From assembly GCF_028372415.1 (NCBI RefSeq), contig NC_092875.1:53322271-53386270 (forward strand): a stretch of DNA of 64,000 nucleotides, in the 5' to 3' direction. Numbering within the stretch: the stretch's first letter is position 1; each line of letters starts with the position of its first letter. Source of the stretch: Notamacropus eugenii. Taxonomy: Eukaryota; Chordata; Mammalia; Diprotodontia; Macropodidae. Shown one piece after another: positions 40,301-52,300 of the stretch. Below the pieces are notes generated by a model that worked only from the letters and a program-made list of their open reading frames with translations, was not told where the DNA came from and searched no databases. The position numbers and the translations under genes are program-made.

Positions 40301-43300
40301 GTTCCCAGGTCCTGATGTCTGCTTTGCTTTCAGGATTCTTCGAGATGAAGATGAAGTATGATGAAAGTAATAATATCTTCATTCGGATATTTCGAGCAGC
40401 GACAGACAAGGTTGTTGGTACAGTGGGTAAGCAAACCGCCCTCTCGTAGGTCCCAGGTGAGAGCACTGCAGAGACTTGTGTCAGAGACTGCCATGCAGGT
40501 GGGAAGAGGAAGCTTCCAAATCTGGGTGCTGGGCCAGGTGTTGGAAGGTTGGGTGTAGAGCAGACCAATGGGGGTGGGATCTGAGTCTTGACCACACAAT
40601 CTCATTCATCAGGTGCCCTGTTCTCAAAGACAGAGATGTCTAAAGTTCTGACTGAAATCCTCAAAGTGGATCCAACTTTTGACAAAGATAAATTTCTGCA
40701 GCAGTGTGAACAGGACATCATCCCCAATGTCCTGGAGGTAGGTGTTTTCATGTAAAGCCCCCTCAGCACTTCTCCAGCATTTCTTCTTCTCAGGATGAAC
40801 ATTCATGAATCCATCTGACTGAGGGATAGAATTGAACCTAGTTCATCAATATATCCTTTGACTCTAGCAAACATCAGGCAAATCGTTGTTCTTAATTCTT
40901 CACTTCTAGCTAATTAAAGATGAGGCTAATCCCCATCCCATCCCTGACTAGAGAGAGACTTTGAGGTTCTCAGAATACTAATCACTTTGCATTTCGTGTT
41001 TGATCAGTGAATGACCTGAGACCTACCTTAGTAAGTGGGGGAGGAGGGGATGGATTGGCAAGGAGCATTTGTCCTCCACTGGGGCATTACTGTCCATCCT
41101 GATAGTGCTGATATAGCCTTCCTCTTTCAGGAAGTTTCTCACTTTCTCAGATGGTAGTAAGGGGATCATGCCATTTGGTGGATTAGGAAACTAATACGTG
41201 GGCAAGCCACATTCAGGGGAAGAGTTGAGTAGAACCCCTTTTTCTGGCTCCTGATTTGACTTGCTGCTGAACTCCTCCTCTGAAAATTCTTGCCATTTTT
41301 CATATTCTTCTACCAATTCAGCCAGTACTCTCGGGCTGTAGCTGAAGGAGATTCTTGGGTGATTAGCTCCCTTCTCTCCCTAGCACTTGCCCTTTGTTCC
41401 CACCTTTTGGACGGTGACTTGTGGTAGTTTGAGAAGACTGTACAAAAGCCAACTTCAGAGGGAGACTTCCTGGCAGGGGCTCCACTCTCAGACCTCTCCT
41501 ACCCTGCAGTATCGAAGATACATTTTGCAGGGAAAATTTGTGGCATTTTTCTTTCTCTTCTAATTTGTTCTCATGGTTTTGTCTTAACTTTCACTTATTT
41601 TTTACAGGCCCTAACCTCTATAATCTTAGTGGTACATTTAGGATAAAAATCTCCTGCTTCTCCTTTGGTGACTAACTGAAATCTGAGCACTTGTGTGGTA
41701 CAAAGCGCATGTGCTCTGCTGACCTGCTTCATTGATTGGAGCTTTGCTAGCAGAAATGGGAATGATAAAGGAGGCATGGGATTGTGTGTTATATCAGGAT
41801 GTGTGTGTTTCTGGTCTTTGGTTGTGTATTCCTTCCCTTTTTGATGAATTAGGCTGCAATTCTCATGGGGGGGTGATGTGGGGTGTGTGTGTCTGTGTGT
41901 AAGTGTGTAAGGTGTATGGGGATTTTTAGACTCATTTACCATGTGACCCATTAATGACAAGGACAAAGCTTCTCCCCATTGGCTTCATACCCTGGCAAAC
42001 CTTGCCTGAGCTTTGTAAGAAAGGGGTATGTTATTGAGGTATCCCTATACCTACCTTTTGTGAAAGTCACAACTGAGCATGCGGAGGGATGGAATAGGTT
42101 TTGGTGACAGAGGAGCCTGGGGAGAAAAGCTTTGTATGTAAACTATAGCCACCTGACACCAGTCTTCTTTCTTCCCTATCCAGCATCTAAGTACTTCCTG
42201 GCTAAAAACTCGCCCTGGTAATTTTTAACAGTTGCACTAGGACTCCAGACATTCAGTTCAGGCTCTGAGAGCTGGGGGAGGCAGTAGGGACAGCGCTCAA
42301 ACAGTGCCTCCTGCAGGCTTGCTTTCCCAAAAGTCTCCTCTTCCAGCTCACACTTTGCATTTTCTTTTTCAGGCGATGACTACTGGTGAGCTGGATATCC
42401 TCAAAGATTGGTGTTATGAAGCCGTAAGTTTTCACATTTTTAATTTCTGGACTTTATAGAACATTTTGGAAAATGAAAGAAATGTGAAGAACTAGTGGTA
42501 GGCTGGGGATATTTTAGAACTAACGTGATCTTAAGTTGCATTAAGAGAACTTTAGTGTACGCTACAAGGGCAAACATTGACAGGATGGAGCCTGTCAGGA
42601 GAGGGCTGCCAAGCCAACAGTCAGACCCTGTGATGGATCAGGTGAAGAAACTTGAGGTTGTTTAGCTTGGGAGAAGTGAAGGCTTAGAGTAGACCTGAGC
42701 TCTGCTTCAAGAATTTGGAGTGCTGTTGTGAAGAGGAGGACAAACGTGGCATGGCTGTAGAGGGTGGTGCGATTGAGAGCAGCAATGAGAAATGGTACAG
42801 AAGCAGATAAGAAGCTTAGTGTCATCTGAGCTGTTCAAACAAAGGGAACTGCCATCTGACCCCAAACAGTGTGAGCCTCCCCATCGTGGGAAGTCCTCAA
42901 GCAGAGGCTACATGAGTGCTGCCCACATGATGGGACTAGATGGCCTCCAAGATGCCTTCCAGTCACATCATCTGTGTCCTTCAGCCTTCTCCAGCTTTAC
43001 AGAGTACTAGCAAACCCTGACATCCAATCAAATACTAGATAAAACCTTGACCTCCAAACTATTGGACAAAATTATAAATTCTAACAAGACAGTCACAATA
43101 ACACAATAACACACTCATTTACAACCATTCTCTTTGAGAAGAATATCATTTCCATTTCTCCTGCAGTGCTAGCCACAAAGCTTCCAAGACCTGCAGCTTT
43201 TGTGGGCCTGCCCTCTAGCCCCATAGATTCTCTGACCCACTCATGCCCTATTATCTGGAAAGCTCTTGTCTCTTCTGCCATAAATTCTCCATAGAATATC

Positions 43301-46300
43301 TACCCAGAATGCTGGGCACCTCCTCAGATTCTGTGAGCGCTCATCCTTTTATTAAGGGAGTTTGTTCTGTGAACTCTTAAGATGTGGCTCAAATTCATCA
43401 ATCCAGAGCAGAGCTTGTTTTCTTTCCCCCAGCTCTCCCCAACTTTGAATTTGCTGATTTTTTACAACCATCTTTCAGTTTCACAAGGTTGTAACCCCAG
43501 TGATTCTTTGACTCCTCTATTTTGCACAGCAGCTGTCAAATCCTGTCTTTTCTGTCCCCTTCTCACTGCTCACAGAGCTATCACCTCTCACTTGTACCTA
43601 GACTGTTCTGACATTCACCTCAGTGATCTTCCCTCCTTGGCACCCCTTCTCACAGCAATCCGTCCTCCTTGGGGTTGCCAGGGTGACTTTCTCCTAAAGC
43701 ACAGATTTGATCATGTCATTCAGCTAGTCAGTAAGCTGTCCCTTTTGTAGAATGTAAGCCCCTGTGGGTAGGGACTAGGCACTTCTGTTTCTGGTACCCA
43801 GTACCACCTCTGAAACACAGGTGCTTTAGTAGTGTTAGTGAGGGAGTAAAGAAGCAGGTGGGCATGTATCTCTTTCAGGATCTAGACTAGTTTTGTGGAA
43901 GCTGTTGTCCTCCCTGCCCAGGCTTCTCTGGATTTCATGGTGCCTCGCTGTCAAGGCACCTTTATTCCCCGGGCAGATACCCTTGGCAGGAGAGAAGATC
44001 TTTACAACAGGCAAAGCAAAACCCTGTGAAGGAAAGAGCCCTGCTCTCACAGGGTGTCTGCAGCTCCACATGTCTGACTTGTGGGTGTCATCACCACATA
44101 CAACCAATAGAGGGCCTTCTTGTACCTTCCATGTTGTGTGACTAGCATCCAGTCACTCCTCTGCCTCCAGTCCCCATCTTTGAGCCTACCCTTCATAGTC
44201 TCTTTGTCCACATAAAAGTTTATAGGGCTTTTCAGAATACATCTTCCCCTGCCCCACTGTGGCTTGGAATGATACTGTGTCCTTAAAAGCCAGCAGGAGC
44301 ATAAGCTCTGAAAGTATTTCCTAAGAGTCAGAAGGGCAGCAGTCATCAGCCTGGAGAAGAGTTGGCCACCTGAGGACCCAGCAGAGTGCAGCCATCATCC
44401 AATGTTCATCTCCATCCACTGAGGCTACATGGGAAAGGACCTGCATGGCTAAAACAAGGAACGAAATGATTGCTTCAAGGATCTGTGATGTTTGTCAGTG
44501 GGTACACTCTCTCTGGCAGGGCACATTTAGCTCCTTTGCACCTTGATCATCTTTGTGAAGTTGCCGTGGCTGCTGGCACAGCCTTTCAGAACAGCATCAC
44601 CTCCCTACCAGGAGGAAGCATAGAACTTGAGTGAAGGCAAGGAAACTCAGGGAGGAGGCATGTGCAGAAATAAAGAAAGGGACAGTGCCCTAAAACATGT
44701 CTAAGTCTATCAATCTAATCTCGTACAGATGCCTACCCCTGCCAAAAGTTCATCCCAACAGTTTGTACCACTATTCTCAGAATACTGAGAGCCAACTCAT
44801 TTAACAAACTAAACTTAGTCACCTCCCTAGTTGCAAACTGATTACATAGATGACTCAAAATTCATAAAAATTCATTTAAATTGATATCAAATAATCCCCC
44901 TAGGAAAGGGGAGTTAATCAGTTTGTCTTCGTTGCCAGACTGCCAGGGCAACATAGGAAAGGTTTGGGGTGCAGAGGGTAGGCTGTAGTGGGATAGCCTT
45001 ATAGCAACAATAACTAACATTTATATAGTGTTTACTGTGTGCCAGCTAGGCAGCACAGATAGAATGCCAGGCCTGCAATCAGGAAAACTCATCTTCCTGA
45101 GTTCAAATCTAGCCTCATACATTTACCAACTGTGTGACCCTGGGCAAGTCACCTAACCCTGTTTGCCTCAGTTCCTCATCTGCAAAATGAGCTGGAGAAG
45201 GAAATGGCAAACTCCTCTGGTATCTCTGCCAAGAAAATCCCAAATGGGGTCACGAAAAGTCAGACAGGACTGAACAACAACAACATGCCAGACACTGCTG
45301 AATGCTTTACAATTATAATCTGCTTTGATCTGTGCAAGAACCCTGGGAGTTAGGTGCTGTTAATATCTCCATTTTTTCAAGTTAAGGAAATTGAGGCAGA
45401 GGTGAAGTGACTTTTCTAGGATTTATGCTAGAAAGTATCTGAGGCCAAATTTGAACTCAGGTTTTCCTAACTCTAGGTCCATTACAGGGAAATCAGGGAA
45501 ACCTTAGTTCCTACCTCTTCCCACATCCTAAAGTATATCACCAGTAATCTCCCTCCAGTTCTTTGATGTCTTACGGCATGGCCCACGCCCTCAACTTTCA
45601 GGCTCCCCAGTTTAGCCTCACCCCCTTAGAATTTGCTCTTACCCCCTTCCCTTGTATTTCATCCTACTCAGCCTTGGTTCTCTGCTTCTTCGTATGAAGC
45701 AGCTTCAAATCTCTTCTGGTTAATTTTGCTCTGTACTCATCTCATAAACAATAGGGGAAAACAGATGTCAGACCTTTGAAGCTCTCCTCTGCATTGTGAC
45801 TAATATAAGATGCTTTGCGTGAGGCTTGGGGTTGGCTAAGATGGCTGAATATTTTTGTTAAAATGAGAGGGAGTGACTGTGCCAGTGAAGCTATTGCTGG
45901 GCTGGAGGCTGCTTAGGGGAAGTTTTAAAAGTAGCATGTAAGATGAGCCCTTGCTTCTCATAAAACTGAATTCTAGTTAGAGAAAAATACATGTACCACC
46001 TTCTTGTTCTCAGTCCCAAGAGCTGCCTTCAGACCTCAGGCCACTCTGGGGGCTGTCAAGGCAAATGGAATACCAACAGGCTTGAGGCTGAGATGAGGAA
46101 TGAGGAAACAAGTGGAACCACTTTTAGTCTAATTGAATTTATTTGGTCTCTCCCATGCAGTTCCCCTTTCCCCCCTTCCCCAAATGAAATATTGATGCCT
46201 CCCTCAGATATCCAATTTTCTGAAGTGATGGTGATCTGCTTCTGTCTCACCTGTGACTCCTTTCTTGCAGATGTACAATCAGGTGGCTCTACCCATCTAT

Positions 46301-49300
46301 GAAGCACAATCCGTGGGCCTGCAGTTACATTCCAAGGTTCTGGATATCAGCAATGTTGATGTGAGTTCCTTAAGTTTTCTCTGTGCTATGCAGAAGTTAG
46401 CTAGACTCATAAGACTATAATGGACTATTGAGATCTTGTAGGCCAGGGGATCTTCACCTGGGATCTGTGAACTTGTTTTTGTTCTTTTACTATTTTGAGT
46501 ACTTCAATGCAGTTACCGTTCTTTGTGGTCCATAGATTTCACCAGACTTCCTAAAGGATCCATGAAATAGAAAAGGTTAAGAACAGCTAGACTAAGACAG
46601 GCCCCTTGTCTTACAGATGTGCGGGATGAGGCCTGGAAGAAGGGCAATGACTTGCCCATGGTCATAAAACCGATAGGACCCAACCCTATGTCTCTAGAAT
46701 GAAGCAATGAGGGGATGTTGCACAGAGGCATATTTGGAACCAATGTAAGGAAAAGTTGCCAAGAAATTAGCTGCCCAGTGTTGAATTAACTGCTTTAGGA
46801 AGTAGAGAATTCTAGACTGACTTGTAAAGGGAAGTCATGGAGAGGATTCTTGCTTAGATCGGAGTTGGATTAGATTTCCTCAGAGGTCCCTTCCGCCTCT
46901 ACAACTCTATGACTCCAATTCTATCTGCTCCCTCAGAGTCTCCACCCCCAGCTTAGCATGGGCTTTGTATATTTTAGGACTTCTGTAATGATTATAGCTT
47001 TAGCTTTTGCTCCCTAAGGGGCTCTTAAGCCAGCAAACTTGATCTCGGCATTGTAAAGAGGAATAGCTTGGCTTTCAGAATAACAGCTGCTAGGCAAGGG
47101 ATGTGTGGGCCCATTTCTTATAAGAAGGAAGTATCCTCTAGTGCACTTTGGTGGGGCATCACAGGCTCCTTGGGGACCTGGTTCCACCTGGCAAGCTTGG
47201 CAGAGACACACTGAGATGTTGCAATCTATTCTTTGCCCATCCAGTGTAGTTGTGACTGTCTTGCTACTGACTTCCTATGGCAGGCAGTCAGAATTTACAA
47301 GTTCGTGACAGACAGGTGCAACTCAGGGTTTTGTGTCCATTCTGTTGGGCCATACACATCATTTGAAATGAAGGCAACTACATCTCTTCCCTCTCCCTCT
47401 TTGGACTTGTCATGAGCTACTTGGAAGAGGAGAATGCTTGAAAAGGGACTGGCACTGGTGAGATCAGAAACAGGGCAAGCATTTTGTCTCCACTTGGTAT
47501 AAGAGGAAACACTTCAAAATTAGTCAAGCTGAGCAGGGAAAGCCAAGCCTATTTGTGTCCCGTCCTCATAAGGGCTTGAGCTCAGTTGGATCTTGGCACT
47601 TAAGACCCTAGAAAGAAGCCCGAACTGTAGTACCTGAGTCACTGAGTTTCCTTCTTAAACAGGGATCCTTAATTGTTTTTGGTTCCTGAATCAAAACCAG
47701 TCTAGTGAAGTCTATAGACCCTTTCTCATAAGAATATTTTTAAGTGTATTAAATAAAATTACAAATGAAACCAGTTCTATTTAAGTTCCTAAGCCCTGGG
47801 TTAAAAGCACCTATTCTGCACAAATTTGGGATAATGTTCTTGGACTCTGGCAGATGAAGTCCAACACCAGGAATTTTGGAGATTTTTTTTTTTTAAATTT
47901 CTGAAAATTATACTCCCTGAGATATGTTTGCCCTGATCCAAGTTCAGGCCTTGGGCATCCAGGACCCAGAACCTCTAAGTGCTGGTCTAGTTCTAAGGCC
48001 ACAGGGCCCTGAATGCCTCAGGACACTGCCCTGTAAGCAGGGCATGGAGCTTGCAAGCAGAGCACTGAAAAATGACTTGCCTTTAGTGACCACACCTCCT
48101 TGGAACATACCAGAAAATTTCAGTCATTCTCATTAACCCTTGAACTGCAGGAATTGAGAGAACTTGTCTAAGGTCTCCCAGAAAATGCAGTTTCATGAAT
48201 GGTGATTGGAAAGGCCTGGCAATCATTGACCTTGGTGCATGCAGCAGGAGAATGAGAGGTGGTCCTGGGGTGGGAACATCTCTTGTGACTGGAGGGGGTA
48301 TCAGAGCCAGTCACATAGGCATGCCCTCCCCACAATATCCCCCTAGTGTGTGAACTGGGCTCTGGTCTCTGTCCTTTCCCTGAACCTATCAGCCAAGACT
48401 GAGAGCTTGAACTGGCTGCTTTAGAGCTCGCACTGAGGATCCAATTGGGGGCTGTGGATGCCAGGAAGGAATTTGCTGAGAGAGGTGTTCTGAAGCTCAA
48501 GATAAGAAAGATTAATGGGAAGGGCTTTGCTGAGCCACCGAGGGATGATGTGGTGTTTTTGTAAGTTGTCACTGTAAAAGAGAGTCAGAAAGTCCCTGGG
48601 AGAGAGCAGCATGGCGGCATTGCCGGAAGCTTTCTGATGATGAGGGGAATGCAGCTTGGCTTTGTGGCAAAGACTGGTCAAGGGGCCGGCTATTTGTGTA
48701 GTCCTTTAACATAGACATTATCTTGATTTCTGTGTAACTGAGCAGGAAACGAGGAGTTTCATCTGCCTCCTTCTCCCACAGTCTTTTTTAATGTGGCCAC
48801 AAGGCTAGACCCTTCTCATCCCTCAAAAAGTTGTTGGTGTTGTGTTTTCTTTTCTTTGGTTTGCCTTTACTGCAGCTGGCGATGGGGAAGATGATGGAGC
48901 AGGGACCGGTACTAATCATCACTTTCCAGGCACAGATGGTGATGGTGGTCAGGAACCCCAAAGGGGAATTAGTAGAAGGAGATCCGGTGAGTGAAGGGGT
49001 GGAAAGAACATCAGAACTGAATGGGGCTCATGGTATTGCTCATATGAGGCAGTAGATCCCAGAACTCCTGATTTCCCAAATCCAAGACTTTTTCTTCCCC
49101 CCAGCTGATGAATCCATAAGGCTGTAGTGATATGCTAGTGCCCAGGTCTGACCCCAGTATAGGTCCTTGGCAGTAGCTCCTCTGGTTTTCAGATTGGATC
49201 AGCAGGTCTTCATGGAAGATTGACTGCATGTGTCAGTAGTAGCCAGGCAGGACTGGCTACTCTGTGACCTTATTGCTTCATGGTCCCTCATTTGTTCTGG

Positions 49301-52300
49301 TATAGCTGAGCCAGTATAGAAAGAATGAGCAACATTCTGATGTGCTGTCTTGGGACAGATGTCTCATTCACTCACTCAGCATCCCTTTCTCCTGTTTAGA
49401 CTAGACTTCAGCTTTTCCACAGTAAACACTGGTTAGGTTTTTCTAACTTCCAGAGAAGACAAATCATCACTAATGCCTCCCTGTGTTTTAATGGCCTGAG
49501 TTCTCCTTTATACCTGTCCCAGATGCAACCTGCTGTGGTTGGATTGATTTGATGATACGGAAATGATTCCTTTTTACCATAGACGCTCCATGTCAGAACA
49601 ATATGAAGTTCCCTTTCAGGTTTTTCATCTCTGGGAAGATGATCCAATGGCTTTTCTTAGATGGCCTTTGCCTTTGTCTAGAACTGTAGGAAATATGGTT
49701 TGGGGGATAAGAGCAGCCCAGGGAAGGTGGTTTTGAGGGTTGGAGAAATGTGGTTTGGGAACACTCCAGCTTGGGCTTCACAGAAGCCCTTCTCAGCAAC
49801 TTGGTTTTCATCCAACTTAAACCTTTGTGACTTGGGGTTAGATTTTTCTACTTCTGGTTTGCTTGTAGCTTCATCAGGGGCTTGGACAGGGTCCCATTCC
49901 TCTTCTTTGCCTATACTTCTATCCCTAACTATACACCTCAGTTGCTGATTTAAGCCTAATCCCAAGATAAAAAGGATCATGGCATCTCAGGGATCCTAGG
50001 GAGAATGATTCAGCTGAACAGTAGCTGTTTTAAGGGCTAATCCCACCCCTTACTATTTTACCCTCGCACGTTAGTTCCCAGGCCTAAGCCTGGAATTGTC
50101 TGTCCTGGGGCCTTCTTTGCATTCTATAACAAAACATCATCCATATAAAACAGTACTTCACAGTGAGTTAGCTCAACATCTGAGAGTCTCTGCCCATACA
50201 GCATGATGTCAGGCCCCATCAGTTTTCTTTATCCCTTGACCTCTTATTTCATGATTTTTGCAGCAAAACTGAAATGAAATTCTTTAGTTCCCAGTAGCTT
50301 GTGGGAGAGGTAAAGCTCAGAGTAGCATAGTACCCTCGTAGGCAGCCGAGATTATGTTGAGGCCGTGAGTCCTGTCCTGCACAAAGTAGTTTCCATGAAC
50401 TCCATGTTTCTCTTTTATTTTGGGTGCTCATTCCCTCACGAGGGAGTTGGTGAGGCAAATTGCTGGTCTAAGACCATAAGCCATGTCCTTGAGGCTGCAC
50501 AGCAAGTTTGCTTGGTCTGTGGGGTATTGGCATGGGGAACAATGAGCATATTCTAGGCCCATTTGCCCAGTTCAGGAGCAGCATTTAGCAGTGTGGGAAG
50601 ACCCCTGGGGTTGGAGTTACATAGCAGATCCATAATCCTCCTTCAGATAATCAATAGCTCTGTGATTATGGGATCATAGATGTAGAGCAGAGGAGGAGCG
50701 CAGGGGCCATCTAGTCCAATACCCTCATTTTCGTCTTCTACAAAATGGGGATAATATTTGGAGTATTGCCTTAAAGTGCTATAGAAATGTAATGATTTCT
50801 AACCATAGCAAACTGAAATACATCCCCTAGAAAATATATAGATCATAGGGTTATGGAATTTTAGAGCTAGAAGGGACTATCTTCTCATTTTACAGAAGAT
50901 GAAACTGAGGCTGATAGAATGGTGCAAGAACTGGCCTCACCCAGTGAGTCAGTGTTAGACCTGGGATTGAAGCCAGGGTTAGCGATCCATGCCACTATCA
51001 GGCCTGTTGTAGAAGGGCCCAGCTCTGGTCTTAGGTCTTTCTTGTTACAGCAGCTACAAGACAAGGAAGGTAGAGGTGGGTAGAGGAGGAGCTGGAGATA
51101 TGAACCAAAGCACTAGAGGCCAAGAGCGGGACAAAGAGGACTAAAATTTAGGGCCGAGTCACCTGGTCCCATGAGGAAACTGAGACCCAAAGAGATTGTG
51201 ACTTTGTTTAAAAGTCACAAAAGTAACAGGGTGGTTAATTGCCCCTCTGTTTCATGAGCAGTGAAGGTTTTAGCACTGGCAGGCGCCTATATATTGGTGG
51301 CTGTTGGCCCCCATACTCCACATTTGCATTGAGAGCTGCCTCCCCTTCCCCTCTCTCTGCCCCTGCAGTCAATTGGCCTCTCTCATCAGCGATAGCTTTT
51401 ATTCAGGAGCTTGGCACGTTTCCCAGGGGATGTCAGAGGGAGCTTTGGCTGCCACTTGGCCTTTTTTTTCTTTTTTCCATCTCAGCAGACAGGTCCCAAC
51501 AAGTGCTCAGCCTATATTCCTTCAGCCCCCTGAAAGCACATTTTCTGAAAGCAATTTAGCAAAAGCACCCAAAAGAATGATGGTACTAATAGTACATGTC
51601 ACCTTCTATTTTTTTTTTAATTTACAAAAAGGATGCATGTGAACTGAAGCTTTGATGATCTAGTCAGTTTAGTGGTCAGGTTTTATTGACTTACTTTTCT
51701 TTCTGTTATTTCTATTGTATTCTTTGTCTCTGTTTTTTTTTTTTCAGCTTTGCCTTCTTTACTTTATTACTACACGTACCCATCTTCCCAAGTTTTTCCT
51801 CATTCTTCATATTCATTCTTTATGTTCCATTATATTCATATACTACAGGTCAAAGGATACAATTTCATAACTTTTTTTGATAACTCCAAATTGTTTTCTA
51901 CAATGGTTAAACCAATACACAGCTCCATGTGCAGTGAATTAACATACTTGTCATCCTATAGTTCCCTCCAGCACTGGTTATCCCTTTATTCCCTCATTTG
52001 ATGGCTTTAAGTGTATATTTCAGAGTTGTTTTAATTTGCATTTCTCTGACTCTTAGTTATCTTGAAATTTTCCCAATGATTATTGTGTTTCTTTTTGAAA
52101 ACTTTTCACATACTTTGATTACTTGTCTACAGCTCTTAGTCTTACAAATTTGTCAATTCCTTATGAATTTTGGGTGGCAGACTTTTATCAAGTATTTAAT
52201 GAAAAAATTCCTGGCCACTGCCTTCTCATTTGCTTCAAACAGTATCCCTGTAGGACAGGGAGGTACTCTTTATTTTGCAGGTAAAGAAATACAGACTCAG

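Larger units (their letters stand above)
35739..40333. other. TIMM44: TIMM44 intron 7
   Basis: About 4.6 kb, filled mainly by a CR1/L3 fragment, a long RTE-like LINE and an ancient dispersed repeat. No extra exon was recognised. It ends with TTTCAG. Confidence 0.8.
42424..46270. other. TIMM44: TIMM44 intron 10
   Basis: About 3.8 kb. It holds a CR1/L3 fragment, L2 fragments and a MIR interrupted by a SINE, listed separately. Stretches at 43,000-43,380 and 43,810-45,000 are unassigned. Confidence 0.75.
46361..48875. other. TIMM44: TIMM44 intron 11
   Basis: Contains two inverted hAT MITEs, a MIR fragment at 46,591-46,700 (ACAGATGTGCGGGATGAGG, AATGACTTGCCCATGGTCA) and a CR1 3' end at 46,790-46,915. 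The 47,814-48,875 part is unassigned. Confidence 0.7.

Noticed and set aside
48601-48625. A CATGGCGGC string resembling a TISU/YY1 site inside TIMM44 intron 11
   Set aside because: No CpG island or open frame follows, so it is most likely a chance match.
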